A stretch of DNA of 35,016 bases from an uncultured Clostridia bacterium (GTDB lineage Bacteria; Bacillota; Clostridia; TANB77; CAG-508): contig CALXVT010000013.1 of assembly GCA_944392175.1 (NCBI GenBank), positions 1 through 35,016 on the forward strand, written 5' to 3'. This document shows positions 1-6,961 of this stretch, piece after piece. The translations under genes were made by a program, and so were the position numbers. The notes below the pieces were generated by a model. The model searched no databases. It saw only the letters and a list, made by a program, of their open reading frames with translations, and had not been told where the DNA came from. Within the stretch, counting starts at the first letter, position 1. Every line of letters begins with the position of its first letter.

Positions 1-121
1 TTATATATTTAGTGCTTTTGTTTTTCTATGTTTATTTAAAATCTTTTTATTTTTTCCCCAGATTATTTAACTCATATTTGTGTGAATTTTAAATTATTCG
101 TTGAATTGGTGGACTTACAAA
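1..121. other. Window-edge intergenic DNA, nothing identified
   Basis: This AT-rich stretch follows the terminator of the 538-residue gene. On the minus strand a frame stays open for only about 22 codons and ends in TAA at positions 1-3, without a start codon or ribosome binding site, so I do not call a gene. No promoter or hairpin was recognised here. Confidence 0.4.
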
Positions 122-155
122 AAAATACTGCAAAAATTGTAATTTGCAGTATTTT
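122..155 (-). terminator. Rho-independent terminator of the 538-residue gene
   Basis: A perfect 13-bp stem (122-134 pairing with 143-155) encloses an 8-nt loop. On the minus strand the right arm ends in four T residues and three more T follow. It lies 22 nt after the stop codon of the gene at 178-1794. Confidence 0.85.
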
Positions 156-177
156 ATCTACTTAATAATATTATAAT

Positions 178-1794
178 TTATTCTTTATCTTCAACTTCTT
201 TTCCTAGTGCCTTTGGCTCATTGTCAGACCTATATTGTTTTCTTTTTTTACCAGATGAAACAATAGTTATTAGGAACGGATTTATTTTACCAGATAAAAT
301 TCCATCCATTCTTTTTTTCCAATTAGCTCTATGATAAATTCTAATTGGTCTTCTTTGTTCTATTCTTTCATTTTTCATTTTACCTTCAATTTTTTCGTGT
401 TCTCCATACTTAACAGATTTAGCCTTTTCACCATTTGGAGCTTTAAGTTCTCTTGCTAGTGGTATATGATCTAATTTCTTCTTGCTTTTTAATACATCTT
501 CAAGTTTTTCTGTAGGAACAATAACTGTTGCACTATTATAAGCATGTTTTTTTATACCATCTCTATCTTTTTTAAAGAAACATTCTAAAATTGCAAATCC
601 TTTTTTAGGATAAATAAATACTCCATAACCTTCATAAGCTTTTCCTTTTGTTCCTCTATATGCTATTGGTTTTTCATCATAATCATAAAACATATTTTTC
701 TTTTCATCAGGAGATATAAAATTTACTCTATATTTTTCTAATTTTTCAACTTTAGGAGCCTCACCATCACCTAATAATTCATCCGGTTCTTCCACTTTTT
801 TAAAAAGATTGTTTAATGATATTTCACTTTCCTCTAAACCTTGTAAAGTATCTTCTTGTAATTCAAAATTATTTGGTGTTATTTTTTTTCTTAAATTTGC
901 TACACTTAATCCTAAATCTCTTGCAGAAAAATATACATGTTCAAATTTATCTGTTGTCATTTCTAGATTACCTCTAAATTTTACTTTTTTTGAATCTCCA
1001 AGCATAGTAGATATTTGTGACATTCTGTTATAATAAAATTCAATTATTTTTATTTCATCTACTGAAGGTTTTGAATTTTTTAAATGTTTTTCTACATTAC
1101 TCTTAAATCTATAGCCTGCAATTAATAACCACTTTTCATAATCTATTTTATCTTTAAATTTTTCAAAATCACTTAGAATTTCTTTTGTAACATTAAATCT
1201 ATATTCTTGATCATCTTCAGGTACTGAGTCAATCTCTGGTGATTTATAAAGAGCATTAGAAATTGCTTTATAACTAATTTGTTCTGCTAAATTTTGAGGC
1301 ATTATTTTTTTTATGTCAGAAAGCATTAGCATACCTGTTAAATCTAGAAACAACTTTTCATCTTCGAAAATCTTTTCATATTTTTCATCTATTTCTTTTT
1401 TTGGTTCTTTTTTTCCAAATACTTCAGATATAGAATGTTCATCTATTTCAAGTAATTCATTCCTTGTTTCTAAAAAATATACAGTTGTATTTTTTTCCCC
1501 TAAAAGTAATTCCTTTATTTTATCTTTTGCTGTATCTATTTGATTTTTTGATAATTCCGGAGTGTCATAATTAAAATATTGAAATAAAAGATATTTTTTA
1601 AGGTCTATTAAATCACTATATTTTTTTATAAATTGTGTATAAGTTTCCAATGTTCTATCTTCTGAAAGACCTGTTGAGTCGGCAAGTTCTAATAAGTTCT
1701 TCTTTCCATTACTTATTGCATTTAAATTTTTTATATCACAAGCTGAATTTGGAAACAATTTTAATATATCAATTAATTTTTTGTTACCAATCAT
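178..1794 (-). CDS. Uncharacterised 538-residue cytoplasmic protein
   Basis: I do not recognise this protein. It is highly charged (Lys, Glu and Asp rich), with no signal peptide or membrane segment, so it is probably cytoplasmic. The first 180 residues look helical; residues about 360-440 contain alternating hydrophobic strands with aromatic and glycine-rich turns (YRGTKGKAYEGYGVFIYP), suggesting a compact beta-containing domain; the last 90 residues are very basic (RRPIRIYHRANWKKR), which could allow nucleic-acid binding, though that is inference. AGGAGG six nucleotides upstream fixes the ATG. It is monocistronic: it has its own strong promoter (1822-1850) and terminator (122-155). No function is proposed. 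Confidence 0.85.
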   Translation of the reverse strand: MIGNKKLIDILKLFPNSACDIKNLNAISNGKKNLLELADSTGLSEDRTLETYTQFIKKYSDLIDLKKYLLFQYFNYDTPELSKNQIDTAKDKIKELLLGEKNTTVYFLETRNELLEIDEHSISEVFGKKEPKKEIDEKYEKIFEDEKLFLDLTGMLMLSDIKKIMPQNLAEQISYKAISNALYKSPEIDSVPEDDQEYRFNVTKEILSDFEKFKDKIDYEKWLLIAGYRFKSNVEKHLKNSKPSVDEIKIIEFYYNRMSQISTMLGDSKKVKFRGNLEMTTDKFEHVYFSARDLGLSVANLRKKITPNNFELQEDTLQGLEESEISLNNLFKKVEEPDELLGDGEAPKVEKLEKYRVNFISPDEKKNMFYDYDEKPIAYRGTKGKAYEGYGVFIYPKKGFAILECFFKKDRDGIKKHAYNSATVIVPTEKLEDVLKSKKKLDHIPLARELKAPNGEKAKSVKYGEHEKIEGKMKNERIEQRRPIRIYHRANWKKRMDGILSGKINPFLITIVSSGKKRKQYRSDNEPKALGKEVEDKE

Positions 1795-1821
1795 AAAAAT
1801 CCTCCTATTACTACATATTTT

Positions 1822-1850
1822 ATTATAGCATAAATTTACATATATGTCTA
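1822..1850 (-). promoter_or_regulatory. Sigma-A promoter of the 538-residue gene
   Basis: On the minus strand TAGACA (1845-1850) and TATAAT (1822-1827) are separated by exactly 17 bp, and the -10 is preceded by TG at the extended -10 position (TGCTATAAT). It ends about 28 nt before the start codon. Confidence 0.8.
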
Positions 1851-1861
1851 TTTATGTAAAT
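1834..1861. promoter_or_regulatory. Inverted repeat straddling the -35 box (possible operator)
   Basis: ATTTACAT at 1834-1841 and ATGTAAAT at 1854-1861 form an 8-bp inverted repeat spaced by 12 bp, overlapping the -35 box and spacer of the promoter above. A nested palindrome ACATATATGT lies at 1838-1847. Such a site could bind a dimeric regulator, but AT-rich DNA yields similar repeats by chance. Confidence 0.3.
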
Positions 1862-1932
1862 CTTCATTTTTATAAATATTTAGACTTTTTTTATATTTGG
1901 TAAAATTTATTTTTTGTTAATTTTAATTGGTT

Positions 1933-2469
1933 TTACATATTTAATTTATATTTCTTTACATTATCTTTTGTAGCAAATCCATCTTTATCTGTAACTCTGT
2001 TTAATAAAGTAAAACCATCTAAATGATCACATTCGTGTTGAATTAGTCTTGCAAAAAATCCATGAATTTCTTTTTCTATTTTTTTACCTTGTTCATTATA
2101 GTATTCTAATTTAATATCTTTAAATCTTTCAACTTTTCCGCGTATTACCGGTACACTTAAACATCCTTCAAATTGTATATCTGTTTCATCTGATATTTTT
2201 TCCCATTTTGGATTTATCATAGCAGTTTGTGGTATTTCTTCTGCATCTTTATAATTTATGTCTTCAATTTTAGCACCAACAACAATAATTCTTTTATTAA
2301 TTCCTATTTGTGGTGCAGCTATTCCTAAGCCGTTTCCATCTTCAAGAGTTGACTTTAAATCTTCTATAATATCTATTACATCATCATTAATATTTGTTAT
2401 ATCAATTTCTTCTGATATCTTATTAAGTACAGGATCTCCTACTTCTCTTACTTTTAATATTTTTCCCAT
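1933..2469 (-). CDS. def: Peptide deformylase
   Basis: This enzyme removes the formyl group from the initiator methionine of nascent proteins, a cytoplasmic, metal-dependent housekeeping step. All three family motifs are present: GLGIAAPQ (residues 47-54), EGCLS (101-105, whose Cys binds the metal) and the HExxH motif HECDH (145-149). The length of 178 residues is normal. The start is supported by an AGGAG-like site about 7 nt upstream and by a promoter at 2502-2530. It is transcribed alone, not next to fmt as in many genomes. The assignment to the family is secure. Confidence 0.97.
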   Translation of the reverse strand: MGKILKVREVGDPVLNKISEEIDITNINDDVIDIIEDLKSTLEDGNGLGIAAPQIGINKRIIVVGAKIEDINYKDAEEIPQTAMINPKWEKISDETDIQFEGCLSVPVIRGKVERFKDIKLEYYNEQGKKIEKEIHGFFARLIQHECDHLDGFTLLNRVTDKDGFATKDNVKKYKLNM

Positions 2470-2501
2470 AATTTATCTCCTCATAATTAAAATATAAAAT
2501 G

Positions 2502-2530
2502 ATTATATCACTAAAAAATCAAGCATGCAA
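2502..2530 (-). promoter_or_regulatory. Sigma-A promoter of def
   Basis: TTGCAT (2525-2530) and TATAAT (2502-2507) on the minus strand are separated by 17 bp. The -35 box touches the foot of the upstream gene's terminator hairpin, so the two signals are packed together. Confidence 0.75.
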
Positions 2531-2560
2531 AAGAGCGGAGTCATCATACTCCGCTCTTTT
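2529..2560 (-). terminator. Terminator after the 114-residue ORF
   Basis: A perfect 13-bp, GC-rich stem (2529-2541 with 2548-2560) with a 6-nt loop starts 2 nt after the stop codon of the small gene. A short T run follows on the minus strand. The stem is unusually GC-rich for this window, matching the gene it follows. Confidence 0.88.
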
Positions 2561-2562
2561 GA

Positions 2563-2880
2563 TTAATACAGATGACCTTCGATTGAATCTCCTGCAAGCA
2601 TCCACGCCAAATGGGAATACATAAAAAGCTCACCATCTTTATAAGGTCTGCTGCCCTGAAACTCCTCGTAATCATCCCCAGTGTCAATATCTGAGATAAT
2701 CCATCTTCTGTTTTCATCCAATCTCATCTTCCGTAAAACCGGTCCAGCAGGATTTGGGAATGCACCAGAATTTAAAAACCAAAATCCCTCTTTGCCCTCC
2801 AATAATTCCGGTTTGTTCAATAATTCTTTAAGTGTCACAGTCTCTGCACTTAAAATTGCTTCAAATTTCTCTGTTTTCAT
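2563..2880 (-). CDS. Small hypothetical protein of atypical base composition
   Basis: This 105-residue protein is not recognised. It is acidic, with no membrane segment, a Gly/Pro-rich centre (GAFPNPAGPVLRKMRLDE) and a Trp/Tyr-rich C-terminal half (FMYSHLAWMLAGDS). The frame is open upstream to 2907, but AGGAGG at 2887-2892 sits 6 nt before the ATG at 2880, so I take that start. Its GC content is visibly higher (about 43%) than the flanking genes, and so is its terminator, suggesting recent acquisition. It is transcribed alone from a strong promoter containing a perfect palindrome. Function unknown. Confidence 0.8.
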   Translation of the reverse strand: MKTEKFEAILSAETVTLKELLNKPELLEGKEGFWFLNSGAFPNPAGPVLRKMRLDENRRWIISDIDTGDDYEEFQGSRPYKDGELFMYSHLAWMLAGDSIEGHLY

Positions 2881-2924
2881 GTATTTCCTCCTATATTCTG
2901 AAAACATTTGCTTGTTACATATAC

Positions 2925-2946
2925 AATTATAGCTTTAGCTATAATT
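2925..2946. promoter_or_regulatory. Perfect 10+10 bp palindrome covering the -10 and spacer
   Basis: AATTATAGCT and AGCTATAATT form a perfect inverted repeat with a 2-bp centre, covering the -10 box and most of the spacer of the small gene's promoter. A dimeric repressor bound here would block RNA polymerase. The regulator is unknown; the LysR gene ending at 2987 is next door, but LysR sites usually follow T-N11-A, so the link is only positional. Confidence 0.4.
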
Positions 2947-2954
2947 TATGTAAA
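2926..2954 (-). promoter_or_regulatory. Promoter of the 105-residue gene
   Basis: On the minus strand TTTACA (2949-2954) and TATAAT (2926-2931) are separated by 17 bp. Only about 45 nt separate the -10 from the start codon. Confidence 0.75.
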
Positions 2955-2960
2955 ATACAA

Positions 2961-2998
2961 AAAAGTAATGCAGATATAACTTTTTGTTATACCTGCAT
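2961..2998 (-). terminator. Terminator of the LysR-ended operon
   Basis: A 13-bp stem with a single G-U type mismatch (2968-2980 with 2986-2998, loop 2981-2985) overlaps the last codons of the LysR gene. On the minus strand it is followed by TACTTTTTTG, giving a U-rich tail. Confidence 0.75.
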
Positions 2999-3865
2999 AA
3001 ATTCTTTTTTCATTACTTTTATTAAATCTTTTAATTCTTTAAATTTATTATCAATATTTATATATATTCCAAATTCCATAGGTTCAAGTTCAAAATCAGT
3101 TTTTAATAATGCAAGTTTATTTTCTTTTAACTCATCTTGTATATATTCTTTGGTTATTATACCAATGCTATCTTCGTTTTTTAATATTCCTAGCATAGTT
3201 GTATAAGTAATATTTTTTATATTATCCATACCATCTGTAAGCTCTAGCTCTTTCATCAAATTTATTGTAGTAATTGAAGTTCTTTTAGGCGTATATATCT
3301 TTTCTTTTGCAAGTTCCTTTTTCGTAAATGTTTTATCCTTGTACCTTGAATTTGCATTAATAACAAAAACATCGTGAAGTAAACCTAATTTTATGAATTG
3401 TATCTTATTTGCATTATATATCTTCTCATCTACTTTTTTGGAAAGTACTATATCCAATTTTTGTCTTTCTAACATTTCTAGCATATCATTAAATGTTTCA
3501 TTTGTTACTTCTATTTGACTATTAGGATTAATATTATAATATTCAGCAATACATTTTCCAAACATTCTACTTAACATTGTAACATGTGAACCTAAATTTA
3601 TATTTCGACTACTTGTAAATTTTCTTTCTGCATTTAAAATAGTATTTATAGGATTAACAATTTCATCATATAATTCTTTTCCTTTTTCCGTTAATTCCAT
3701 ACCATATTTATTTCTTTTAAATAAAGTTATTCCTAGTTGATCTTCTAAATTTTTTATATGCTTAGTTACAGCTGGCTGTGAAATATTTAATTTTTCACTT
3801 GCCCTAGTTATATTTTTTTCTTTAGCTACAATAACAAATATTTTATATAATTCTAAATTAATCAT
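2987..3865 (-). CDS. LysR-family transcriptional regulator
   Basis: A 292-residue LysR regulator. The N-terminal winged helix-turn-helix is clear: SEKLNISQPAVTKHIKNLE (about residues 25-43) followed by LGITLFKRNKYGMELTEKG. The remaining 200 residues fit the co-inducer-binding domain. The frame is open to 3880, but the ATG at 3865 overlaps the TGA stop of the methyltransferase gene (ATGA), with GGAG 8 nt upstream, so it is translationally coupled to that gene. It ends the qng1-ASCH-ITPase-rsm22 operon. LysR regulators usually control divergent neighbours, but there is none here; autoregulation of the operon is possible. The effector is unknown. Confidence 0.92.
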   Translation of the reverse strand: MINLELYKIFVIVAKEKNITRASEKLNISQPAVTKHIKNLEDQLGITLFKRNKYGMELTEKGKELYDEIVNPINTILNAERKFTSSRNINLGSHVTMLSRMFGKCIAEYYNINPNSQIEVTNETFNDMLEMLERQKLDIVLSKKVDEKIYNANKIQFIKLGLLHDVFVINANSRYKDKTFTKKELAKEKIYTPKRTSITTINLMKELELTDGMDNIKNITYTTMLGILKNEDSIGIITKEYIQDELKENKLALLKTDFELEPMEFGIYINIDNKFKELKDLIKVMKKEFMQV

Positions 3866-4806
3866 ATCAAATCTCCACATTTTAATTTTTTTATTTTTTT
3901 GAAATTATCTTTATCTTTTTTTGTAAAAGTTCTCTCTTCTATAATTCCATTATTACATAATTTTACTTTTATAAAACCACTAGAAATATTAGGATGTCTT
4001 AATATTCTAGCACCACTATTATCTATTTTTTCTTTTGAAATTGCAATATATGAGAACTTTTCATCTTCATATGGTACATCAGCATCTTTCACAAATTTAT
4101 GTATTTTATTTCTTTCCACTCTAACAATCGAATGACACCAATCATCTTCAGGTAATTTACATTCATTTTGACTAGTACAAGGTGCTAAAATATTTAAATC
4201 ATTGTTTATTGCTATTTTTTGTATTTTCCTAATATTACTAAATCCATCAGGAGTTCCTGGCTCAATAAATATAACAATTTTATTAAATGAATCCAAAATA
4301 TTTTTTATTACATCTTCTTTAACTTCATCTCGCAATTCATTTATCATATATGAAACTATTACTAAATCAGCTTTTTCATTTATTTTATTTTTAACAATAT
4401 CTTGATTTTTCCAGTTTATATTTTTATGCTCTTCTAATAATTTCTGTGCCAAAAATGCCATTTCATCTTCTCTTTCAATACATGTAATTTTATTGATATC
4501 TATATTATTTAATATTGCCCACTCACCTGCTCCGGTTCCAGAACCTATATCTAGTCCATTTTCTATTGATGTATTATATTTTTTTAACGTTTCTTCTATA
4601 GCTTTATTAATTGCACAAAAAGTAGCAGGCATTCTTATAATAGAATAGGCTAATACTTCAAGCTTTTGGTTTATCAAGCTTTGTCCTTCTCTTTTTTCAT
4701 TCATATATCTATTACTTAATTTTTGTGCTACCTCTTTTAAATCTGATAATTTAACATTTTGAATTTCTTTTGCAATTTTTTCTTCTAGTTCAAATGGAAT
4801 TTTCAT
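3862..4806 (-). CDS. Rsm22-like small ribosomal subunit methyltransferase
   Basis: This 314-residue protein resembles the Rsm22 family (PF09243), SAM-dependent methyltransferase-fold proteins linked to small ribosomal subunit assembly, known best from mitochondria (METTL17). Visible family features are the entry motif YSIIRMPATFCAI (about 54-66), the SAM loop DIGSGTGAGEWA (about 86-97), SYMINEL (about 147-153), IEPGTPDGF (about 177-185) and the cysteine cluster APCTSQNEC followed by DWCHSIVRVER, which in relatives binds an iron-sulfur cluster. RBS AGGAGG precedes the ATG. It sits 20 nt after the ITPase-like gene and overlaps the LysR gene by 4 nt. Methylation activity is inferred from the fold; some homologs are assembly factors only. 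Confidence 0.88.
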   Translation of the reverse strand: MKIPFELEEKIAKEIQNVKLSDLKEVAQKLSNRYMNEKREGQSLINQKLEVLAYSIIRMPATFCAINKAIEETLKKYNTSIENGLDIGSGTGAGEWAILNNIDINKITCIEREDEMAFLAQKLLEEHKNINWKNQDIVKNKINEKADLVIVSYMINELRDEVKEDVIKNILDSFNKIVIFIEPGTPDGFSNIRKIQKIAINNDLNILAPCTSQNECKLPEDDWCHSIVRVERNKIHKFVKDADVPYEDEKFSYIAISKEKIDNSGARILRHPNISSGFIKVKLCNNGIIEERTFTKKDKDNFKKIKKLKCGDLI

Positions 4807-4826
4807 TTTTCCTCCTATTATCGTTC

Positions 4827-5441
4827 TTATTGTTCGAATTCTTTTAAGCTATTCAAAATAAACTTTACTACATCATTATCCTTAGAAGATTTATTGTTAT
4901 ATGCATCTTTCTCTTCTCTTGATAAATCAACAAAATATTTTCCATCTTCTGCCATCACACTAATAGAATCCAATGGATAACCTTCATTTAAAATTGGTGA
5001 AGGTTTTTCCACAAAATAGAATTCTCCTTTTGACCATGTATATGTTTTAGTTTCATTTCCATCAAAGATAGCCATACCATATACCCATTTAGCTTTTAAA
5101 TTTCTTCCATACTTTTTTACTAATCCAGTATAATAATCTATCATTTCTTTATCTGACAGCCTTTTTCCATGAACTCTTCTTACATGTGTTCCTGGTTGAT
5201 CTTCCTCATTTATTCCTTCTATATAAAGGCAATTATCCATTCCAATCGTTGGAATTTTAGATGTTTTATAATATCCTTTAGCCTTTATAATGGCATTCTC
5301 TATTGAATTTTTTCCATTTTCTTCTACTTCATCACTTATTTTTAAATCTGCAAGAGTTTTTAGTTGTATTCCATTTTCTTTTAATTTATCAGCATATATT
5401 TTAATTTTAGCTGGATTATTTGTTGCAAATAATACTTCCAT
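4827..5441 (-). CDS. Divergent non-canonical purine NTP pyrophosphatase (RdgB/HAM1-like)
   Basis: The N-terminus MEVLFATNNPAKIKIY matches the ITPase opening (TxNxxKxxE), and the order of later blocks is kept: GMDNCLYIEG at the acidic metal site, GTHVRRVHGK at the next loop, and EGYPLDSISV at the GYDPIF position. Canonical members hydrolyse dITP and XTP to protect DNA and RNA. Here the usual C-terminal SHR signature is missing (the region reads LSREEKDAYNNK), so substrate choice may differ. I recall similar divergent Clostridia proteins with the HVRRV and PLDS blocks. AGGAGG precedes the ATG. A GGGACGG palindrome separates it from the ASCH gene. Confidence 0.85.
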   Translation of the reverse strand: MEVLFATNNPAKIKIYADKLKENGIQLKTLADLKISDEVEENGKNSIENAIIKAKGYYKTSKIPTIGMDNCLYIEGINEEDQPGTHVRRVHGKRLSDKEMIDYYTGLVKKYGRNLKAKWVYGMAIFDGNETKTYTWSKGEFYFVEKPSPILNEGYPLDSISVMAEDGKYFVDLSREEKDAYNNKSSKDNDVVKFILNSLKEFEQ

Positions 5442-5459
5442 TCTTTCCTCCTTATAGTG

Positions 5460-5487
5460 CTTTAAGGTCCGTCCCCTGATTCCAATT
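5460..5487. repeat. GGGACGG palindromic element, copy 1
   Basis: On the minus strand this reads TTGGAATCAGGGGACGGACC followed by TTAAAGC. It shares the GGGGACGG(T/A)CCT core with the elements at 16144 and 19731, though its outer arms have diverged. It begins directly after the ASCH gene's stop codon and ends just before the RBS of the ITPase-like gene. Confidence 0.7.
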
Positions 5488-5886
5488 TTAAATTTTAGGA
5501 TATTCCCATAGTCCCAAATGTCCTTTGGCTTCCATTGGTTTAATCATTTCTATATCTTCTAGAATCCATGCATATCTACCAACTGCATATTCTCCACACA
5601 TATATTCTATTGGCTTTTCGTTTTTTATTTTATTTACAAAAGTTTCATCCATGTATATGCAATCTACTAAATTACATTTTGCAATTATATATCCATATTT
5701 AATATCATTATCCTGTAATAGATTAACTAAATTTTGTATTCTTTCATCTTTTTTAGGAATTTTCTTTAAACTTGTATGAATATATAATTCTCCTCTATAA
5801 TTTGTTTTCCAACTTCTAGTTTCAATATATTTTATTTTTTCTTTAATTAAACTTCCCCATGGTTCCATTAATGATAATACTTTCAT
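5488..5886 (-). CDS. ASCH-domain protein
   Basis: A 132-residue ASCH (ASC-1 homology) protein, a beta-barrel fold related to PUA that binds RNA or modified nucleosides. The hallmark N-terminus is present: VLSLMEPWGSLIKEKIKYIE, then RSWKTNYRGELYIHTS (about residues 22-40), and the C-terminal GRYAWILEDIEMIKP plus GLWEY. Some small ASCH proteins, such as E. coli YqfB, hydrolyse N4-acetylcytidine; whether this one does cannot be told. The frame extends to 5940, but AGGAAG upstream of the ATG at 5886 selects this start. It lies between a queuosine-salvage gene and an ITPase-like gene, consistent with a role in modified-nucleotide handling (inference). Confidence 0.88.
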   Translation of the reverse strand: MKVLSLMEPWGSLIKEKIKYIETRSWKTNYRGELYIHTSLKKIPKKDERIQNLVNLLQDNDIKYGYIIAKCNLVDCIYMDETFVNKIKNEKPIEYMCGEYAVGRYAWILEDIEMIKPMEAKGHLGLWEYPKI

Positions 5887-5921
5887 AAAATTTACTTCCT
5901 TTTTACTATTTTTAATAGCAA

Positions 5922-5949
5922 TTTTAGGTGACACTCTCAAATCCCCATC
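5922..5949. repeat. GGGACGG palindromic element, degenerate copy 2
   Basis: The minus strand reads GGGATTTGAGAGTGTCACC then TAAAATTGC, which lines up position by position with the element at 16144 (GGGATTAGGGGACGGTCC then TAAAATCCC) with several substitutions. It lies right after the queuosine gene's stop. The call is weaker than for the well-conserved copies. Confidence 0.45.
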
Positions 5950-5950
5950 A

Positions 5951-6877
5951 CTAATAATTTATATTTCTTGTTAAATGATATGGTTTCTTTGGTAAATCTT
6001 TATTTTTTGACATAAGCCATATATAATCATTTAAATCTATTGCATTTATTCTTTTGTCCAATAAATTCTTTATTTTATTAATTACATAAATCACTGTTGC
6101 ACGTATTTCAACTTCATATTCTGAATTTTGTTTTATTTCTATTTTATTATCTACTAAATTTGCAAGTTCTTCATTATAGCTTACCAAATTTAGAGCTCGT
6201 AATCCCTGAGGTATTTTATAGTCACTGCATCCTACAAGATGAGAATAATCGACTTTTATATCTTCCTTTTTTTCTCTCATATGTAAAATATCAGAAGTTA
6301 ATAATTGTGCAAGCTTATAAAAATATATTGTTTTTCCTTTATAAGTTCTTATATCTTCAAAATCTTTGAAATTATTTATTATAAAATCAAACAATTCTTC
6401 ATCAGTTTTTAAGTTATATATTGCTTTATAAAAACTTCCATTCATTTTTTCTTTTACTATATAATTAATGTTTTTTAGTATATTATATCTTTCCTCAAAA
6501 AGTGGAATTTCTATATTTCCTTTTAAATATTCTCCGAATTTTTCTTTAGTTATATTATCAAAATTCTTATTTTCTTTTATATATTTTAACATTGCATACA
6601 ATAAAGCCATAGAACCATCTTGTTTTCCTTTTTCTGTTTGTATTTCCCATTTTGGATTTCCCCAAAATGAAAAATCAATCGCTTCAAAATAAAGCAAGAA
6701 CTCTATAATTGTATCAATATTTTCATCTAATAAATTGAATGGTAAATTAAATAACCAGTTTTGGATATTTACTTGTTTTATGTTTTCTGCAAATTTTTTT
6801 ATTTCATCGTTATTTATCTTCACATACTTTGCATTTTCTATTACAAATTCATTTGATTTAATAATCTTATTAAACAT
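5951..6877 (-). CDS. Queuosine 5'-phosphate N-glycosylase/hydrolase (DUF2419, Qng1-like)
   Basis: This 308-residue protein fits the queuosine-salvage family (DUF2419, human QNG1/C9orf64), which cleaves queuosine 5'-phosphate to release the base queuine for reuse in tRNA. Family blocks in order: FEAIDFSFWGNPKW (about 65-78), DGSMALLYAMLKYI (about 87-100), IPLFEERYNIL (about 124-134), FYKLAQLLTSDI (about 186-197), CSDYKIPQGLRAL (about 217-229), EVEIRATVIYVI (about 255-266) and the C-terminal YHLTRNINY. The frame is open to 6913, but AGGAG precedes the ATG at 6877 and the promoter's -10 lies at 6902-6907. It is the first gene of its operon. No tgt, queuosine transporter or preQ1 riboswitch is seen nearby. 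Confidence 0.88.
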   Translation of the reverse strand: MFNKIIKSNEFVIENAKYVKINNDEIKKFAENIKQVNIQNWLFNLPFNLLDENIDTIIEFLLYFEAIDFSFWGNPKWEIQTEKGKQDGSMALLYAMLKYIKENKNFDNITKEKFGEYLKGNIEIPLFEERYNILKNINYIVKEKMNGSFYKAIYNLKTDEELFDFIINNFKDFEDIRTYKGKTIYFYKLAQLLTSDILHMREKKEDIKVDYSHLVGCSDYKIPQGLRALNLVSYNEELANLVDNKIEIKQNSEYEVEIRATVIYVINKIKNLLDKRINAIDLNDYIWLMSKNKDLPKKPYHLTRNINY

Positions 6878-6901
6878 ATATTTATCTCCTTTTATTGTTT
6901 T

Positions 6902-6930
6902 AGTATATATCATAATAGTTTAAATATCAA
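6902..6930 (-). promoter_or_regulatory. Sigma-A promoter of the queuosine-salvage operon
   Basis: On the minus strand TTGATA (6925-6930) and TATACT (6902-6907) are 17 bp apart, placing the start of transcription about 18 nt before the queuosine gene's start codon. The leader is therefore too short for a riboswitch. Confidence 0.78.
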
Positions 6931-6961
6931 TTATTTATTAAATTTATTATTTTTAACACCA

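Noticed and set aside
809..1543. Plus-strand ORFs opposite the 538-residue gene and similar ones opposite other genes
   Set aside because: They are Ser/Phe/Ile-rich mirror translations of Lys/Glu-rich minus-strand genes and have no ribosome binding sites.
6878..6961. preQ1 riboswitch or T-box leader before the queuosine-salvage gene
   Set aside because: The promoter at 6902-6930 leaves a leader of only about 18 nt, and no preQ1 aptamer or T-box sequence was found.
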